From assembly GCF_006717145.1 (NCBI RefSeq), contig NZ_VFQF01000003.1, positions 1,054,001-1,118,000 of the forward strand: a stretch of DNA of 64,000 bases, written 5' to 3'. Every line of letters starts with the position of its first letter. Position 1 is the stretch's first letter. A program made the translations under genes and the position numbers. The notes beneath the pieces are model-generated. The model saw only the letters and a list, made by a program, of their open reading frames with translations, searched no databases and was not told the DNA's origin. The stretch is from Humibacillus xanthopallidus (GTDB taxonomy: Bacteria; Actinomycetota; Actinomycetes; Actinomycetales; Dermatophilaceae). Positions 45,112 through 53,548 of this stretch are shown piece by piece.

Positions 45112-45792
45112 ATGAGTGCGAGCACGACCGGGATGCCGGCGGACGGGACGGCGGACGCCCCCGAGCTGACGGTCGTGCACCTCATGCGCCACGGGGAGGT
45201 CCACAACCCCGAGGGGCTGCTCTACGGCCGGCTCGAGGGCTACCGGCTCTCGGACCTCGGGCAGCAGATGGCGATGGTCGTCGCGCGACACCTCGGGCCC
45301 AACGACATCACCCATGTCGTCGCCTCGCCGCTCGAGCGTGCCCAGCAGACGGCGGCGCCCCTCGCCGCCGCGCACGAGCTGCCGATCGAGACCGACGAAC
45401 GGGTCATCGAGGCCGCGAACCACTTCGAGGGCCGGTCGGTCGGCATGACCGACCTCCTCCACCCGCGCAACTGGCACCTCTTCAGCAACCCGCGCAAGCC
45501 GTCGTGGGGCGAGCCCTACGAGGAGATCGCCGAGCGCATGATCGCCGCCATCGAGGACGTCCGTCGCGCCGCCCACGGTCACGAGGCCGTCATCGTCAGC
45601 CACCAGCTGCCGATCTGGACGGCGCGCAACAAGCTCGCCGGCCACCGCCTCTGGCACGACCCGCGCAACCGCGAGTGCACGCTCGCCTCCCTCACCTCTC
45701 TCACCTACTCCGGCGAGGAGCTCTCGTCGATCACCTACTCCGAGCCGGCCGCCGCCCTGCTCGGGCAGGCCAGCAAGAGCGTGGGCGCCTGA
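45112..45792 (+). CDS. Histidine phosphatase / phosphoglycerate mutase-like protein
   Basis: A 226-residue enzyme of the histidine phosphatase superfamily. The phospho-accepting motif is HLMRHGEVHNPEGLLYGRLEGYRLSDLGQQMA, the second Arg is in VVASPLERAQQTAAPLA, and the second His is in HEAVIVSHQLPIWTARNKLAG. True glycolytic mutase activity is unlikely; the family is broad. Its position matches mycobacterial Rv0525 just ahead of the cytochrome c maturation genes. Its TGA overlaps the ATG of the thioredoxin-like gene. Confidence 0.88.
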   Translation: MSASTTGMPADGTADAPELTVVHLMRHGEVHNPEGLLYGRLEGYRLSDLGQQMAMVVARHLGPNDITHVVASPLERAQQTAAPLAAAHELPIETDERVIEAANHFEGRSVGMTDLLHPRNWHLFSNPRKPSWGEPYEEIAERMIAAIEDVRRAAHGHEAVIVSHQLPIWTARNKLAGHRLWHDPRNRECTLASLTSLTYSGEELSSITYSEPAAALLGQASKSVGA

Positions 45793-46406
45793 TGCGCCAG
45801 CCCGCTCGGCGCACCGCACTGAAGTGGGGCGCCCTCGCCGTCGCCGGTGGTCTCGTGACCCTCACCGCGGCGTGCTCGACCGACCCCAACTCCGTCGAGG
45901 CTCAGGCCAAGGCGGGCGACCGCAAGGGCTACGTCGCCGGTGACGGCTCGATCGAGCAGCTCGCGGTCTCCGAGCGCGGCGCGCCCGTCACACTCTCGGG
46001 GACGACGCTCGAGGGCCAGCCCTGGAACCTCGCCGACCGGGCGGGCAAGGTCGTCGTCGTCAACGTGTGGGGCTCGTGGTGCCCGCCGTGCATCGAGGAG
46101 ACCCCGGCGCTGCAGAAGGCGTGGGAGAAGGTCCAGGCCGACGGCAGACCCGTGGACTTCGTCGGCCTCGACAAGCTCGAGAGCCCCGAGACGGGCCTCG
46201 CCTTCCAGAAGGCCAACAAGGTCACCTACCCCTCGCTCGCCTACGACGGGGGAGTGCCGATCCTCTCCCTGCAGGGCAAGGCGTCCGCGACGCCGACGAC
46301 CCTCGTGCTCGACGCGCAGGGCCGCATCGCCGCGCGTGTCTCCGGGCCGGTCACGACGACGACGCTCCTCGGCCTCATCGACGACGCCATCGACGAGAAG
46401 GCCTGA
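45792..46406 (+). CDS. ResA-like thiol-disulfide oxidoreductase lipoprotein
   Basis: A 204-residue exported thioredoxin-fold protein. Residues 1-28 form a lipoprotein signal ending LTAAC. The redox motif is NVWGSWCPPCIEETPALQKAWEKV near 95-100, with cis-Pro in SATPTTLVLDAQGRIAARVSG. It would reduce apocytochrome c heme-binding cysteines on the outer membrane face, using electrons from CcdA, encoded 9 bases downstream. It starts inside the stop of the preceding gene (ATG within TGATG). This matches Rv0526. Confidence 0.92.
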   Translation: MRQPARRTALKWGALAVAGGLVTLTAACSTDPNSVEAQAKAGDRKGYVAGDGSIEQLAVSERGAPVTLSGTTLEGQPWNLADRAGKVVVVNVWGSWCPPCIEETPALQKAWEKVQADGRPVDFVGLDKLESPETGLAFQKANKVTYPSLAYDGGVPILSLQGKASATPTTLVLDAQGRIAARVSGPVTTTTLLGLIDDAIDEKA

Positions 46407-46415
46407 GGCGCCGTC

Positions 46416-47159
46416 ATGGACGCGCAGATCGCCACGGGCTCGCTCGTCATCGCGGCTGCCGTGGCGCTCGTCGCCGGCTTCGTGTCGTTCGCCTCGCCCT
46501 GCGTCCTGCCGCTCGTGCCCGGCTTCCTCGGCTACGTCACGGGGCTGTCCGACGTCTCGCTCGAGCGTCGCTCCCGCGGCCGGCTCGTGCTGGGCGCCGT
46601 GCTCTTCGTACTCGGCTTCACCGTCGTCTTCCTCATCGCCGCGGCCGCCGTGTCGACCATCGGTCTCGCCTTCCGCGAGCACCAGGGCGCGCTCATGCGC
46701 GTGGGTGGCGCGGTCGTGCTCGTCATGGGGCTGATGTTCCTCGGCCTCGGCGGGTCGTATGCCGCACCGGTCAGCTGGCGACCGCGTGCCGGTCTCGCCG
46801 GGGCTCCGTTGCTCGGGGCGGCCTTCGCCATCGGCTGGTCGCCGTGCATGGGCCCGACCCTCGGAGCCATCCAGGCCATGGCCGCGCCGCTGTCGGCGCA
46901 GTCGGGCTCGATCGGACGGGGGCTCGTGCTCGCGGCCGTCTACTCCATCGGGCTCGGTCTACCCTTCGTGCTTATGGCGGCCCTCTGGGAGCGCGCAGGC
47001 CGCGCCAGCGACTGGCTGCGCGACCACCGCCGGGCGCTGCAGACCGTCGGCGGCGTCATGCTCGTGGCGGTGGGCCTGCTCATGGTCACCGGAGTCTGGG
47101 AGGACGTCATCGTGTGGCTCCAGGTGCAGCTCCTGAACGGCTTCCAGGTGGCGATCTGA
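46416..47159 (+). CDS. ccdA: Cytochrome c biogenesis protein CcdA
   Basis: A 247-residue membrane protein with six helices that moves electrons from cytoplasmic thioredoxin to the outside. The two redox Cys are in [23 protein letters not shown] (helix 1) and [19 protein letters not shown] (helix 4). It lies between the ResA-like gene and resB, 1 base before the latter's ATG. It belongs to System II cytochrome c maturation. Confidence 0.94.
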   Translation: MDAQIATGSLVIAAAVALVAGFVSFASPCVLPLVPGFLGYVTGLSDVSLERRSRGRLVLGAVLFVLGFTVVFLIAAAAVSTIGLAFREHQGALMRVGGAVVLVMGLMFLGLGGSYAAPVSWRPRAGLAGAPLLGAAFAIGWSPCMGPTLGAIQAMAAPLSAQSGSIGRGLVLAAVYSIGLGLPFVLMAALWERAGRASDWLRDHRRALQTVGGVMLVAVGLLMVTGVWEDVIVWLQVQLLNGFQVAI

Positions 47160-47160
47160 G

Positions 47161-48786
47161 ATGACGACCGAGACGCCTCCGCGGCCGCGCAAGCGCACCC
47201 AGCCCGACCCGTCGCTGCCGAAGCTCAGCGCCATGGGCTGGGTCCGCTGGGCCTGGCGCCAGCTGACGAGCATGCGCACCGCGCTCTTCCTCCTGCTGCT
47301 CCTGTCGGTCGCGGCCGTGCCCGGGTCGATCTTCCCGCAGCGCAACATCGACGCCGGTCGGGTCGCCGACTACATCGCACAGAACCCCACGACCTCTCCG
47401 TGGCTCGACCGCCTCGGCTTCTTCGCCGTCTACTCCTCGCCGTGGTTCTCGGCGATCTACCTGCTGCTCTTCGTCTCGCTCGTCGGCTGCATCGTGCCGC
47501 GCACCAAGGTGCACGTGGCCGCGCTCCGCGCCACGCCGCCGCGCGCTCCGGCCCGGCTCTCGCGGCTCGACGAGCATGCCGAGGTCGTCACGGACCTGTC
47601 GCAGGACGAGGCGCTCGCCGTGGCGCGGGAAGTGCTGCGGGGCAAGCGGTTCCGTCTGCACTCCCACGACTCGACGAGCCTCTCCGGAGAGTCGGGCTAC
47701 CTGCGAGAGACCGGCAACCTCGTCTTCCACCTCGCGCTCACGGGCATCATCGTCGGCATGGCCGTGGGCCACGTCTTCGGCTGGCGCGGAGACATCATCC
47801 TCGCCGAGGGCGACAAGTTCGCCTCGTCGGCCGGCACCTACAACACGATCTCGCCCGGCCCCTGGGTCGACACCGAGACCCTGCCGCCCTTCGTCCTCGG
47901 GCTCGACCGGCTCGACGTGCAGTTCAACGAGGCCCCCGGGCGCGGCTTCGGCATGCCCAAGGAGTTCACGGCATACACGACCCTCCAGCGCGAGCCCGGC
48001 GCCCCGGCAACGAAGGAGTCGGTGTCGGTCAACCACCCGATCACCGTCGACGGCGCCGACATCTTCCTGCTCGGCAACGGCTACACCCCCGTCATCACGG
48101 TGCGCGACGCGAAGGGCGAGATCCTCTACCGCGAGGCGACGCCCTTCCTTCCGCAGGACGGCAACTACCGCTCGGTGGGCGTCATCAAGGTGCCCTCCGC
48201 CTCGCCGAAGCAGCTCGGCCTCACCGGCTTCTTCCTGCCGACCGCCGAGCCGACCTTCATCCACGGGCCCGCCTCGCTCTTCCCCGACGCGAAGAATCCC
48301 GAGGTCGCCCTGTCGATCTGGGAGGGCAACCTCTTCCCGGGCGACGCGCCGCAGTCGGTCTACACCCTCAACACCGACGAGATGAAGCAGGTCACCAAGG
48401 CCGACGGGTCTCCGGCGCTCATCCGCCTCAAGCCGGGCCAGACCTACGAGATCCCCGGCGGCCGCGGCACGGTGACCTTCGACTCCGTCAAGCGCTTCGC
48501 GGGCCTGTCGGTCCGCACCGACCCGGGTGCTCCGATCAGCCTCGTCAGCGCCATCCTCGCCACCGCCGGGCTCATCCTCGGGCTGACGATCAAGCGCCGC
48601 CGCGTCTTTGTCCGGGTCCGGCCCGCAGGGCCCGGGGCCGCAGGGGTCGACAGCCCCTCCGGTGACGACGGGCGACCGGCTACCGTGGTCTCCATCGGAG
48701 GCCTGTCCAAGGACTCCGACGCCGGGCTCGCCGCGATCGTCGCGGCCGTGCACGACCGCCTCGCAGAACGGAACGACCGCTCGTGA
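47161..48786 (+). CDS. resB: Cytochrome c biogenesis protein ResB
   Basis: A 541-residue membrane protein that with CcsA forms the heme export and ligation complex. Helices lie near residues 40-60, 95-115 and 190-215, then a large extracellular domain to about 455, and a last helix (ISLVSAILATAGLILGLTI). Family segments are RTALFLLLLLSVAAVPGSIFPQRNID, GESGYLRETGNLVFHLALTGIIVGMAVGHVFGWRGDIILAEGD and YTPVITVRDAKG. A cytoplasmic tail of about 65 residues follows. Its stop overlaps the GTG of ccsA (GTGA). Confidence 0.93.
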   Translation: MTTETPPRPRKRTQPDPSLPKLSAMGWVRWAWRQLTSMRTALFLLLLLSVAAVPGSIFPQRNIDAGRVADYIAQNPTTSPWLDRLGFFAVYSSPWFSAIYLLLFVSLVGCIVPRTKVHVAALRATPPRAPARLSRLDEHAEVVTDLSQDEALAVAREVLRGKRFRLHSHDSTSLSGESGYLRETGNLVFHLALTGIIVGMAVGHVFGWRGDIILAEGDKFASSAGTYNTISPGPWVDTETLPPFVLGLDRLDVQFNEAPGRGFGMPKEFTAYTTLQREPGAPATKESVSVNHPITVDGADIFLLGNGYTPVITVRDAKGEILYREATPFLPQDGNYRSVGVIKVPSASPKQLGLTGFFLPTAEPTFIHGPASLFPDAKNPEVALSIWEGNLFPGDAPQSVYTLNTDEMKQVTKADGSPALIRLKPGQTYEIPGGRGTVTFDSVKRFAGLSVRTDPGAPISLVSAILATAGLILGLTIKRRRVFVRVRPAGPGAAGVDSPSGDDGRPATVVSIGGLSKDSDAGLAAIVAAVHDRLAERNDRS

Positions 48787-49772
48787 ACCTCGCCTCCAAC
48801 GCGAACGCCGCGCTCTACGCGTCGATGATCGTCTACACCCTCGCCATGCTCGCCTTCACCTGGCACCTGGCCGCGCGCGCCCCGCAGGTCGCCGACTCCA
48901 AGGTCGCCGAGCGCGCCGAGGTGCGCGAGGACGTCCTCGTGGGCGCCGGCGCACCCGGCACGCCCGAGCGCCGGAGCCCGTATGCCGCCGCGCCCGGTTT
49001 CGAGGAGAGCCGCGAGAGCCGCCAGCGGGGCAACATCGCCCTGATGCTCACCTACCTGGGCACGGCGCTGCTCGTCGCCTCCGTGCTCATGCGCGGTCTC
49101 GCGGTCTCGCGTCCGCCGTGGGGCAACATGTTCGAGTTCGCGACAGCCGGCGCGGCTGCCGTCGGGGTGGCCTACAGCGTCCTGGCCAAGCGCAACAACT
49201 GGCAGTGGCTCGGCGTCTTCGTCGTCGGACCGATCCTGCTCGTGCAGGGCCTCGCCCTCACCGTGCTCTACACCGAGGCCGGCGAGCTGATGCCGGCCCT
49301 CAAGTCCTACTGGCTCGCGATCCACGTGTCGGTGGCCTTCATCGCCGTCGCCTTCTTCACCATCGCGTTCGCCATCGGCATCGTCTACCTCGTGCGCCTG
49401 CACCGCGAGGAGAAGCCGCCGGCCAAGCCGAACTTCATGGAGTCGCTGCCGTCGTCAGCGGCACTCGAGCGGACGGCATACACCCTCAACATGGTGGCCT
49501 TCATCCTCTGGACGTTCACGCTCATCGCGGGAGCCATCTGGGCGAAGCAGGCGTGGGGCGCCTACTGGCAGTGGGACCCCAAGGAGGTGTGGACCTTCGT
49601 CATCTGGACGGTCTACGCCGCCTACATGCACTCGCGTGCAACCGCGGGGGTCGACCACCGCAAGTCGATGCTCATCGCCCTCGTCGGCTTCGTCTGCGTC
49701 ATCATCAACTTCACGCTCGTGAACCTCGTGTCGACCTTCGTCGGCATGCACAACTACTCCGGGGTGGGGTGA
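48783..49772 (+). CDS. ccsA: Cytochrome c biogenesis protein CcsA/ResC
   Basis: A 329-residue heme-handling membrane protein with about eight helices. The tryptophan-rich heme-binding motif is IWAKQAWGAYWQWDPKEVWTFVIW near 255-275. Conserved His residues flank it (IHVSVAFIAVAFF; YMHSRATAGVDHRKS). SRPPWGNMFEFATAGA is a typical earlier segment. Together with ResB it attaches heme to exported cytochromes c. GTG 48783 overlaps resB. The next gene follows after 1 base, so it probably shares the transcript. Confidence 0.94.
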   Translation: MNLASNANAALYASMIVYTLAMLAFTWHLAARAPQVADSKVAERAEVREDVLVGAGAPGTPERRSPYAAAPGFEESRESRQRGNIALMLTYLGTALLVASVLMRGLAVSRPPWGNMFEFATAGAAAVGVAYSVLAKRNNWQWLGVFVVGPILLVQGLALTVLYTEAGELMPALKSYWLAIHVSVAFIAVAFFTIAFAIGIVYLVRLHREEKPPAKPNFMESLPSSAALERTAYTLNMVAFILWTFTLIAGAIWAKQAWGAYWQWDPKEVWTFVIWTVYAAYMHSRATAGVDHRKSMLIALVGFVCVIINFTLVNLVSTFVGMHNYSGVG

Positions 49773-49773
49773 C

Positions 49774-50181
49774 GTGGCCCGCTACTCCGTCCTGCGGCTG
49801 CTGATCTTCCTCGGCTTCGTCCTGCTCTTCTGGCTCATCGGGCTGCGCGACAACCCGGTGCTGCTGCTCGCCGCGGCGGCGATCGCCTCGGCAGCGCTGT
49901 CCTACGTTCTGCTGCGCGGCATGCGTGACGAGATGACCGCCAAGCTCGTCGAGCGCCACGAGGCCCGGCTCGCCGCCAAGGCGCAGGCCCGTGGCGACGA
50001 GGCCGACGAGGACGCCGAGATCGCGGGCCAGCCGGTGCCAGGTCTCGCAGCGGCAGGGCCGGGAGTGACCGCTGCGGGCTCGACCGGCTCGTCGACCGTC
50101 GACGCCGACCGCTCCGCTGACCGTCCCGCCGACCTGACCTCGGACGCGACGCGCGAGGAGCGCCCCCGCAGCGAGCTTTGA
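49774..50181 (+). CDS. DUF4229 membrane protein
   Basis: A 135-residue protein with two N-terminal helices (SVLRLLIFLGFVLLFWLIGL and PVLLLAAAAIASAALSYVLL), followed by RGMRDEMTAKLVERHEARLAAKAQA and a disordered acidic tail. The first half matches DUF4229, a small actinobacterial membrane family often next to ccsA and menA genes. Its function is unknown; position suggests a role linked to respiration. GTG 49774 begins 1 base after the ccsA stop. Confidence 0.8.
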   Translation: MARYSVLRLLIFLGFVLLFWLIGLRDNPVLLLAAAAIASAALSYVLLRGMRDEMTAKLVERHEARLAAKAQARGDEADEDAEIAGQPVPGLAAAGPGVTAAGSTGSSTVDADRSADRPADLTSDATREERPRSEL

Positions 50182-50297
50182 CCCGCGGAGCCGTCCCGTC
50201 GCCCACCCGGACGGGTATGCCTGTGCCGTGAGGGATTTGCGGCGCACGCGCGTCAACTGGTTGGCGTGGGCGGCGCATCGGCAGGTCTCTGTGGTCG

Positions 50298-50303
50298 TAG
50301 GCT
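50298..50303 (+). promoter_or_regulatory. -10 element of a leaderless promoter
   Basis: TAGGCT (50298-50303) is followed by 7 bases and the GTG start at 50311, the arrangement of a leaderless mRNA. No clear -35 is visible. Confidence 0.45.
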
Positions 50304-50310
50304 CGAAGCC

Positions 50311-51663
50311 GTGACACGACCCGCGCCCGAGGACGAGCTGGGCCACGAGCCCCCTCCTGAGGGGCGCCATGAGCCGGCGTCGCACGACGGCGTCCACCAC
50401 GTCGGGCACCACGCGGATGTCGCCGAGCACGGCACCGTCGCCCGGCGCGAGGCGGCCCGGCGCCTCGGCGCGAACTCCGAGCACCACCCTCAGTGGATCG
50501 CCATCCCGTCGGCCAACGTGCGCCGCATCGTCTTCACGGTGCTGGTCTCGCTCGTGGGCCTCTGGATCGCGATCTGGGCCTTCGAGGCGATGAGCTCGTT
50601 CCTGCTCCTGCTGCTCCTCGCCTGGCTGCTCTCGATCGCCATGGAGCCAGCGGTGCTGTGGCTCGCCCACCGGGGGATGCGACGGGGGGTCGCGACCGGC
50701 CTCACGATGCTGGCGATGCTCATCATCACGGCGGCCCTGGCCGAGCTCTTCGGGCAGGTCTTCATCTCGCAGCTCTCGCAGCTCGGTCAGCAGCTGCCGA
50801 ACGCCGTGACGTCGGCCCTCGACTGGGTCAACAGCACCTTCAAGACCTCCTTCGACATCGCCCAGATCCAGAACGCCCTCGAGCTGACGCCGAGCAAGAT
50901 CGGTGACTTCGCGGGGAAGTACGGCGGCGGCATCCTCGGCATCTTCGGCTCGGTCTTCACCTTCATCTTCGACGCGCTGACGATCCTCGTCTTCGCCTAC
51001 TACTTCTCTGCCGACAGCCCACGGCTGCGCCAGACGATCGGGTCGTGGCTGCCGCAGCGCTACCAGCACGTCTTCATCACCGTGTGGACGATCTCGGTCG
51101 AGAAGACCGGCGGCTACGTCGTCTCGAAGGTCCTGCTCGCCACGCTGTCGTCGTTCTTCCACGCGGCGTTCTTCTGGTTCATCGACGTGCCCTTCTGGTT
51201 GCCCCTCGGCGTGTTCGCCGGCATCGTCGGGCAGTTCATCCCGACGATCGGCACCTACATCGGGGTCGTGCTCCCGGCGCTGTTCGCGCTGCTCGACAAG
51301 CCGATCAACGCTCTGTGGATCGCGCTGTTCGCGACCGTCTACCAGCAGCTCGAGAACTACGTCTTCACCCCGAAGATCAGCCGGCGCACCATGGACGTGC
51401 ACCCCGCGGTCGCGCTCGGCTCGGTCATCGCCGGCGCTGCGCTCTTGGGGGCGATCGGGGCCGTCATCGGCATCCCGGTGGCCGCTGTGCTCCTCGCGAT
51501 CCTCGACACCTTCCGCCAGCGGCACGAGCTCGTGCCGGAGCTCGCCTCGCTCCAGCCCCCCGACGACGACGAGGACGAAGACGAGGACGAGGACGACGAG
51601 GACGCAGACGCCCAGGACGCGGACGCGGCCGACGACGCCAAGGCCACCCCCGGTTCGAGGTGA
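50311..51663 (+). CDS. AI-2E-family (TqsA/UPF0118) transporter
   Basis: A 450-residue membrane protein. After a His-rich hydrophilic tail (HDGVHHVGHHADVAEH) come about eight helices in the AI-2E permease pattern, with YYFSADSPRLRQTIGSWLPQRYQ before the middle helices and GQFIPTIGTYIGVVLPALFALLDKP, then ENYVFTPKISRRTMDVHPAVALGSVIAGAALLG. The C-terminus is strongly acidic (DDDEDEDEDEDDEDADAQD). Substrates of the family vary (autoinducer, ions). GTG 50311 is supported by a leaderless -10. Its TGA stop lies inside the first copy of a downstream tandem repeat. Confidence 0.86.
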   Translation: MTRPAPEDELGHEPPPEGRHEPASHDGVHHVGHHADVAEHGTVARREAARRLGANSEHHPQWIAIPSANVRRIVFTVLVSLVGLWIAIWAFEAMSSFLLLLLLAWLLSIAMEPAVLWLAHRGMRRGVATGLTMLAMLIITAALAELFGQVFISQLSQLGQQLPNAVTSALDWVNSTFKTSFDIAQIQNALELTPSKIGDFAGKYGGGILGIFGSVFTFIFDALTILVFAYYFSADSPRLRQTIGSWLPQRYQHVFITVWTISVEKTGGYVVSKVLLATLSSFFHAAFFWFIDVPFWLPLGVFAGIVGQFIPTIGTYIGVVLPALFALLDKPINALWIALFATVYQQLENYVFTPKISRRTMDVHPAVALGSVIAGAALLGAIGAVIGIPVAAVLLAILDTFRQRHELVPELASLQPPDDDEDEDEDEDDEDADAQDADAADDAKATPGSR

Positions 51664-52016
51664 TCCCGGGCACCACGTGGCCTCCGCGATCACCTCGATT
51701 CGGGGGGGTGGGGGGCCGGTCCTGAGGCAGGAACCGGTGCGCACCGTCTTCTGGTTCGAGGTGATCCTGGGCCCGACGTGGCCTCCGCGATCACCTCGAT
51801 TCGGGGGGGTGGTGGGGGGCCGGGCGTCAGGCAGGAACCGGTGCGCACCGTCTTCTGGTTCGAGGTGATCCTGGGTCCCACGTGGCCTCCGCGATCACCT
51901 CGATCCGGGGGTTGTTGGGGGGCGGGCGTCAGGCAGAAGTCGGTGCGCACCGTCTTCTGGTTCGAGGTGATTCGGGGCCCCACGTGGCCTCTGCCATCAC
52001 CTCGAATCGGGGGTGG
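51652..52016. repeat. Tandem 102-base repeats carrying GAGGTGATC...GATCACCTC hairpins
   Basis: GGTTCGAGGTGAT starts at 51652, 51753, 51857 and 51959, periods of 101, 104 and 102. Each copy ends about 40 bases later with GATCACCTCGATTCGGG or a close variant (the last copy CATCACCTCGAATCGGG), forming a hairpin across CCACGTGGCCTCC-like sequence. The linkers share GGTGCGCACCGTCTTCT. The array spans from the AI-2E stop into the gap before the convergent menA. A single related copy is at 44271. Confidence 0.85.
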
Positions 52017-52054
52017 TGGGGGGCGGTGTGTGGTGGGAGGTCCCGCGGGAGGCG

Positions 52055-52930
52055 TCAGACCTTGCCGAGGGCGAGGCCGAGGGCGAGCAGGGCCGACCAG
52101 ACGAGCTGGAAGCGGCCGGTGCCCGCGAGCGCCGGGATGAGGCCCGGACCGGTCGCCCCTCCAACGACGGCCTGCATCGGCCGCACCATGAACGGCGCCG
52201 CGAGCACGGCGATCAGCGCCCACGGCGACGTGAAGGACGCGAGGCCGGTCATGACGAAGGCCACCGCAACGAGGGCGACGTAGAAGATGCGGGTGCCCCG
52301 CTCGCCCATGCGGACCGCGAGCGTGCGCTTGCCGTGCTCGCGGTCGGTCGGGATGTCGCGCAGGTTGTTCGCGACGAGGATGGCCGAGGCCAGTGACCCG
52401 ACACCGATCGCGCCCCACCACCCGGCGGCGGTGAGGGAGGTCATCGTCGCCATCGTGCCGAGGGTGGCGACGAGGCCGAAGAAGACGAAGACGAAGACCT
52501 CGCCGAGCCCGAGGTAGCCGTAGGGCCGCGACCCGCCGGTGTAGTACCAGGCGGCGAGGATGGCAGCGGCGCCGATCGGGATCATCACCCACAGCCCGGA
52601 GAGGCCGACGAGGGCCAGCCCCAGCAGCCCGGCGAAGAAGAAGGAAGTGAAGGCCGCGATCTTGACCGAGCGGGGCTCGGCGAGCCGCTGTCCGACGAGC
52701 CGCACGGGGCCGACCCGCACCTCGTCGGTGCCGCGGATGCCGTCGGAGTAGTCGTTGGCGTAGTTGACGCCGACCTGCAGCAGCAGGGCCACGGCGAGCG
52801 CGAGGATGGCGTAGGCCCAGACGACGTGCCCGGTCTGGTAGGCCGCGCCGGTGCCGACGAGGATGGGCGACACGGCCGCGGGCAGGGTGCGGGGCCGGGC
52901 ACCCTCGATCCACTGGGAGAGGGTGGCCAT
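52055..52930 (-). CDS. menA: 1,4-dihydroxy-2-naphthoate polyprenyltransferase
   Basis: A 291-residue UbiA-fold membrane enzyme that prenylates 1,4-dihydroxy-2-naphthoate in menaquinone synthesis. The first Asp-rich motif is VNYANDYSDGIRGTDEVRVGP near 55-70 and the second is NNLRDIPTDREHGKRTLAVRMG near 185-200. WIEGARPRTLPAAVSPILVGT is the typical start. Nine helices are expected. It is the last gene of the minus-strand block; menE and menB are on the same strand upstream. Confidence 0.95.
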   Translation of the reverse strand: MATLSQWIEGARPRTLPAAVSPILVGTGAAYQTGHVVWAYAILALAVALLLQVGVNYANDYSDGIRGTDEVRVGPVRLVGQRLAEPRSVKIAAFTSFFFAGLLGLALVGLSGLWVMIPIGAAAILAAWYYTGGSRPYGYLGLGEVFVFVFFGLVATLGTMATMTSLTAAGWWGAIGVGSLASAILVANNLRDIPTDREHGKRTLAVRMGERGTRIFYVALVAVAFVMTGLASFTSPWALIAVLAAPFMVRPMQAVVGGATGPGLIPALAGTGRFQLVWSALLALGLALGKV

Positions 52931-53143
52931 GGTCCTGAGGTGTCCTTCGCGTCGGGTCGGTGGGGGCGTATGCCGTGTGGGTGCGTGGAGCGTGCGGGTG
53001 CGGCGCTCGATCGGTCGGGGTCAGAGCTCGTGCGGCGGGGCCGTCGCGGCCTGCCACTCGTCACGGGTCATTCTGCCGTCACCGCCACGAGGTGCGCTCG
53101 CACCCCGCCGCCCCACCCCGACCCGGCACAGCCCACAGCCTCG

Positions 53144-53410
53144 TCAGAGGCGGCGCAGGAAGTCGGGGTCGTCGTCGGGTCCGCGTGGCCCGGTCGGGCG
53201 CCCACCGGACCCGCGCGTCGGACCGCCGCCACGCGCCGCGGCGCGTCCGGCGAAGAACCACGCGAGCGGCCCAGCCACGGGGACGAGGACGGCGAGCAGC
53301 CAGACGGGCTTGGGCATGACCCGGACCTGGCGGCGGTCGGTCTGCACGCAGTCGACGAGCGCATAGATCGTCGCGAACACCACGATGGCGATGAACACGA
53401 CTCGCAGCAC
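53144..53410 (-). CDS. Small PLDc_N-type membrane protein
   Basis: An 88-residue protein with two helices (VVFIAIVVFATIYALVDCV and VWLLAVLVPVAGPLAWFFAGRA) and a disordered Gly/Arg/Pro tail. It resembles the phospholipase-D N-terminal-like small proteins (PLDc_N), which have no catalytic domain of their own. GTG 53410 is chosen because GAGGAG lies 5 bases upstream; upstream codons read as low-complexity Arg/Pro. It sits between menE and menA, as in several actinobacteria. Its function is unknown. Confidence 0.8.
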   Translation of the reverse strand: MLRVVFIAIVVFATIYALVDCVQTDRRQVRVMPKPVWLLAVLVPVAGPLAWFFAGRAAARGGGPTRGSGGRPTGPRGPDDDPDFLRRL

Positions 53411-53548
53411 GGCAACTCCTCGGTTCGGCGCCCGTGGCACCGGGCGGCGCCTCGCAGCCCTGTCGGCAGCCGGCGGCCGACGTCGAACTGCGGCGGACTG
53501 CGTCGGACTGCGTCGGGCCTGATGGGGATGCCCCCATCTTGCCACCGG

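Noticed and set aside
51652-52016. tRNA-like GGTTCGA words in the tandem repeats
   Set aside because: GGTTCGA looks like a T-loop, but no acceptor, D or anticodon arms can be folded around it, and the unit period is 102 bases with a single long hairpin. No tRNA gene was seen anywhere in the window.
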